From the NCBI GenBank assembly GCA_019232795.1, contig JAFANH010000088.1, positions 1 through 64,000 on the forward strand: 64,000 bases of DNA. The letters run 5' to 3'. Numbering within the stretch: position 1 is the first letter of the stretch; every line of letters begins with the position of its first letter. Source of the DNA: Burkholderiaceae bacterium (lineage in GTDB: Bacteria; Pseudomonadota; Gammaproteobacteria; Burkholderiales; Burkholderiaceae_D). Both the position numbers and the translations under genes were made by a program. This document shows positions 61,938-64,000 of the stretch, piece after piece. The notes under the pieces were generated by a model. The model saw only the letters and a list, made by a program, of their open reading frames with translations, was not told the origin of the DNA and did no database searches.

Positions 61938-62927
61938 ATGGCTAAAGCCCCCATGCGCGTCGCCGTTACCGGCGCCGCCGGCCAGATCGGCTACTCACTG
62001 CTGTTCCGCATCGCCAACGGCGACATGCTCGGCAAGGACCAGCCGGTTATCCTGCAATTGCTGGAAATCCCGGATGAGAAAGCACAAAAGGCGCTCAAGG
62101 GCGTGATGATGGAAATCGACGATTGCGCCTTCCCGTTGCTGGCCGGCATGACTGCGCATAGCGATCCGATGACGGCATTCAAGGATATCGACGTTGCCCT
62201 GCTGGTCGGCGCCCGCCCGCGCGGCCCCGGCATGGAGCGCAAGGACTTGCTCGAAGCCAATGCGCAAATCTTCACGGTGCAAGGCAAGGCCCTGAACGCC
62301 GTCGCTTCGCGCAATGTCAAGGTACTGGTAGTCGGCAACCCGGCCAACACCAATGCCTACATCGCCATGAAGTCGGCTCCGGACCTGCCTGCCAAGAACT
62401 TCACCGCCATGCTGCGCCTGGACCACAACCGCGCGCTGTCGCAAGTCGCCGCCAAGACCGGCAAGCCGGTTGCCGCCATCGAGAAGCTGTGCGTGTGGGG
62501 CAACCACTCGCCGACCATGTACGCCGACTACCGTTTCGCGACAGTCGACGGCCAATCGGTCAAGGCCATGATCAACGACGACGCCTGGAACAAGGACGTG
62601 TTCCTGCCCACAGTCGGCAAGCGCGGCGCCGCCATCATCGAAGCGCGCGGCCTGTCCTCGGCTGCCTCGGCTGCCAACGCCGCCATCGACCACGTGCGCG
62701 ACTGGGTGCTCGGCACCAACGGCAAGTGGACCACGATGGGCATTCCGTCCGACGGTTCCTACGACATTCCCGAAGGCACCATGTTCGGCTTCCCGGTCAC
62801 CACGGAAAACGGCGAATACAAGATCGTCAAGGGCCTGGAAATCGACGCTTTCTCGCGTGAGCGCATCAACGTCACGCTGAAGGAGTTGATGGAAGAGCGC
62901 GAAGGCGTGAAGCATCTGGTCGGCTAA
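61938..62927 (+). CDS. mdh: Malate dehydrogenase
   Basis: 329 aa from ATG 61938 ([20 protein letters not shown]), with GGAG before it; the frame is open far upstream but begins inside the promoter. NAD site [20 protein letters not shown], substrate arginines in [24 protein letters not shown], and the catalytic His in [13 protein letters not shown]. It oxidises malate to oxaloacetate, the substrate of the citrate synthase encoded nearby. It is followed by its own terminator. Confidence 0.97.
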   Translation: MAKAPMRVAVTGAAGQIGYSLLFRIANGDMLGKDQPVILQLLEIPDEKAQKALKGVMMEIDDCAFPLLAGMTAHSDPMTAFKDIDVALLVGARPRGPGMERKDLLEANAQIFTVQGKALNAVASRNVKVLVVGNPANTNAYIAMKSAPDLPAKNFTAMLRLDHNRALSQVAAKTGKPVAAIEKLCVWGNHSPTMYADYRFATVDGQSVKAMINDDAWNKDVFLPTVGKRGAAIIEARGLSSAASAANAAIDHVRDWVLGTNGKWTTMGIPSDGSYDIPEGTMFGFPVTTENGEYKIVKGLEIDAFSRERINVTLKELMEEREGVKHLVG

Positions 62928-62942
62928 TTTCGATCAGTGACG

Positions 62943-62975
62943 AGCGCCGCAACGCCTGACGTTGCGGCGCTTTTA
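62943..62975 (+). terminator. Terminator after mdh
   Basis: GCGCCGCAACG pairs with CGTTGCGGCGC around a short loop and runs into TTTTA. It ends just before the next gene, which may be reached only by readthrough or by its own promoter. Confidence 0.85.
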
Positions 62976-62994
62976 CTCCCCCGCTCTATTGCTC

Positions 62995-63966
62995 ATGCAT
63001 CCATCCGAGGTCTTATTCCAGGGCACCCGCATGCCGGTTTCGATTCCGGCCTGCGACCATTACGCCGGCTCCGAAAAGCTGATGCGCAAATCGCTTGCCC
63101 TGCAACAAGAGCTTGGCCCCGTATTCGACATCACCTTCGATTGCGAAGACGGCGCCAGCGCCGGCAATGAAGAAGCGCACGCACAGCTGATCGGCGCGCT
63201 GATCGCCGGAGAAGACAACCGCTACGAACGTATCGGCGCGCGCGTGCACGATACCGGCAGCAAATTTTTCGAAAGCGACGTCAAGCTGATCTGCGAAGCC
63301 GCCGCCAAGCGTCTGGCATATATCGTCTTGCCGAAAGTGCAGAGCGCGGCCGAAGTGTCGAACGCCATCACGCTGATCAATCAACACGCCAAGAAAGCCA
63401 AGCGCAGCAAGCTGCCTATCCACGTCCTGATCGAAACCCACGGTGCCCTCGAAGACGTGCGCGCCATTGCCGCATTGCCGCAGGTGGAATGCCTGTCCTT
63501 CGGCATCATGGATTTCGTCTCCGCCCATCTGGGCGCCATTCCGGCCACGGCCATGCGCGCGCCCGGACAATTCACACATCCGCTCGTGGTGCGCGCCAAG
63601 CTCGAAATTGCCGCCGCCTGCCACGCACACGGCAAGGTGCCGTCGCATAACGTCACCACCGAGTTCAAGGAACCGGCTGTGGTTGCGCACGACGCCAACC
63701 GCGCCGGAGCCGAATTCGGCTTTACGCGCATGTGGAGCATCCACCCGGACCAGATCAAGCCGATTCTCAAGTCGCTATCGCCGCGCGTTTCGGAAGTGAA
63801 CGAAGCGGCGCAAATCCTGGCGGAAGCCAGGAGCGCCGCCTGGGGCCCGATCGAACATCACGGCCGTTTGCACGACCGCGCCAGTTACCGCTATTACTGG
63901 ACCGTGATCCAGCGTGCCAAGGCCAACGGCCTGCATCTGCCCGAAGGCGCAGACGAACTTTTATGA
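62995..63966 (+). CDS. HpcH/HpaI aldolase, citrate-lyase beta-like protein
   Basis: 323 aa from ATG 62995 (MHPSEVLFQGTRMPVSIPAC). TIM-barrel lyase of the CitE-like group: DITFDCEDGASAGNEEAHAQ carries metal-binding acids, VLPKVQSAAEV and LIETHGALEDVRAIAALP follow, and GFTRMWSIHPDQIKPI is the C-terminal signature. It may cleave malyl- or citramalyl-CoA-type substrates. The usual citD and citF partners are not next to it. The ribosome site is weak, and a terminator stands 20 bp upstream. Confidence 0.85.
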   Translation: MHPSEVLFQGTRMPVSIPACDHYAGSEKLMRKSLALQQELGPVFDITFDCEDGASAGNEEAHAQLIGALIAGEDNRYERIGARVHDTGSKFFESDVKLICEAAAKRLAYIVLPKVQSAAEVSNAITLINQHAKKAKRSKLPIHVLIETHGALEDVRAIAALPQVECLSFGIMDFVSAHLGAIPATAMRAPGQFTHPLVVRAKLEIAAACHAHGKVPSHNVTTEFKEPAVVAHDANRAGAEFGFTRMWSIHPDQIKPILKSLSPRVSEVNEAAQILAEARSAAWGPIEHHGRLHDRASYRYYWTVIQRAKANGLHLPEGADELL

Positions 63967-64000
63967 ATTGGACTATTGCAATGAAACTTTCCCTGTCCGC
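63963..64000 (+). CDS. Start of a further gene, cut by the window end
   Basis: An ATG at 63963 overlaps the preceding stop by 4 bp (ATGA), and a second ATG at 63981 opens MKLSLS, which looks like the beginning of a signal peptide. Only about 12 codons are visible, so the product cannot be named. Confidence 0.3.
   Translation, partial: MNWTIAMKLSLS

Noticed and set aside
62995-63966. A citrate lyase operon
   Set aside because: The protein is CitE-like, but citD, citF, citC and citX are absent from the visible neighbourhood.

Overview
The window looks like a chromosome segment of a betaproteobacterium of the order Burkholderiales, most likely Oxalobacteraceae (Herminiimonas/Janthinobacterium-like). 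This is inferred from gene order and protein style, not from a database search. The blocks pilW-rodZ-ispG-hisS-yfgM-bamB-der-hfq-hflX-hflK-hflC-hisZ-purA, surE-pcm-nlpD-rpoS and gntR/sdhCDAB-sdhE-gltA with sucA-odhB-lpdA-zapE are typical of that order. There is one tRNA gene, no rRNA and no CRISPR array.

Left end (1-5.7 kb): rnr, cut by the window edge, is followed by a tRNA-Leu(CAG) with a consensus promoter. A small integrative element of about 2.8 kb sits in the 3' end of the tRNA. It holds a P4-type integrase, an unrecognised ORF and a small HTH-like protein on the opposite strand. It is bounded by a decayed att duplication and by short repeats shared between its two ends. At 5.7-12.5 kb lies a conserved four-gene cluster: circularly permuted ATP-grasp, alpha-E protein, the proteasome-like protease Anbu, and a transglutaminase-DUF2126 protein. 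It is a predicted peptide-making and peptide-processing system of unknown substrate.

Middle (12.8-42.6 kb): a long minus-strand housekeeping series covers outer-membrane assembly, cell shape, type IV pilus assembly, isoprenoid, purine and histidine metabolism, RNA modification, Hfq, HflX and HflKC. It is followed by rlmD, the rpoS stress block, a quinone oxidoreductase, a DinG-type helicase, a PP2C phosphatase and zapE. Several palindromic repeats lie between genes, including a MITE-like element of about 310 bp with 27-bp terminal inverted repeats (29728-30037) and a fold-back of about 167 bp (16001-16167).

Right end (42.8-64 kb): the TCA-cycle block is split. lpdA, odhB and sucA are separated from gltA-sdhE-sdhBADC by about 7 kb of accessory genes: a secreted esterase, an exported unknown protein, arsC, an EamA-type transporter, and a plus-strand cluster that I read as a split borosin RiPP system. 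That cluster has two paralogous precursor peptides of 74 and 72 aa, a periplasmic-sensor TPR/GGDEF diguanylate cyclase, and a SAM-dependent methyltransferase of the tetrapyrrole-methylase/borosin family whose start overlaps the cyclase stop. This is the most interesting part of the window. A GntR/UTRA regulator then sits divergent from mdh, with a palindromic operator touching the mdh -35 box. A citE-like lyase gene and the first codons of another gene end the window.
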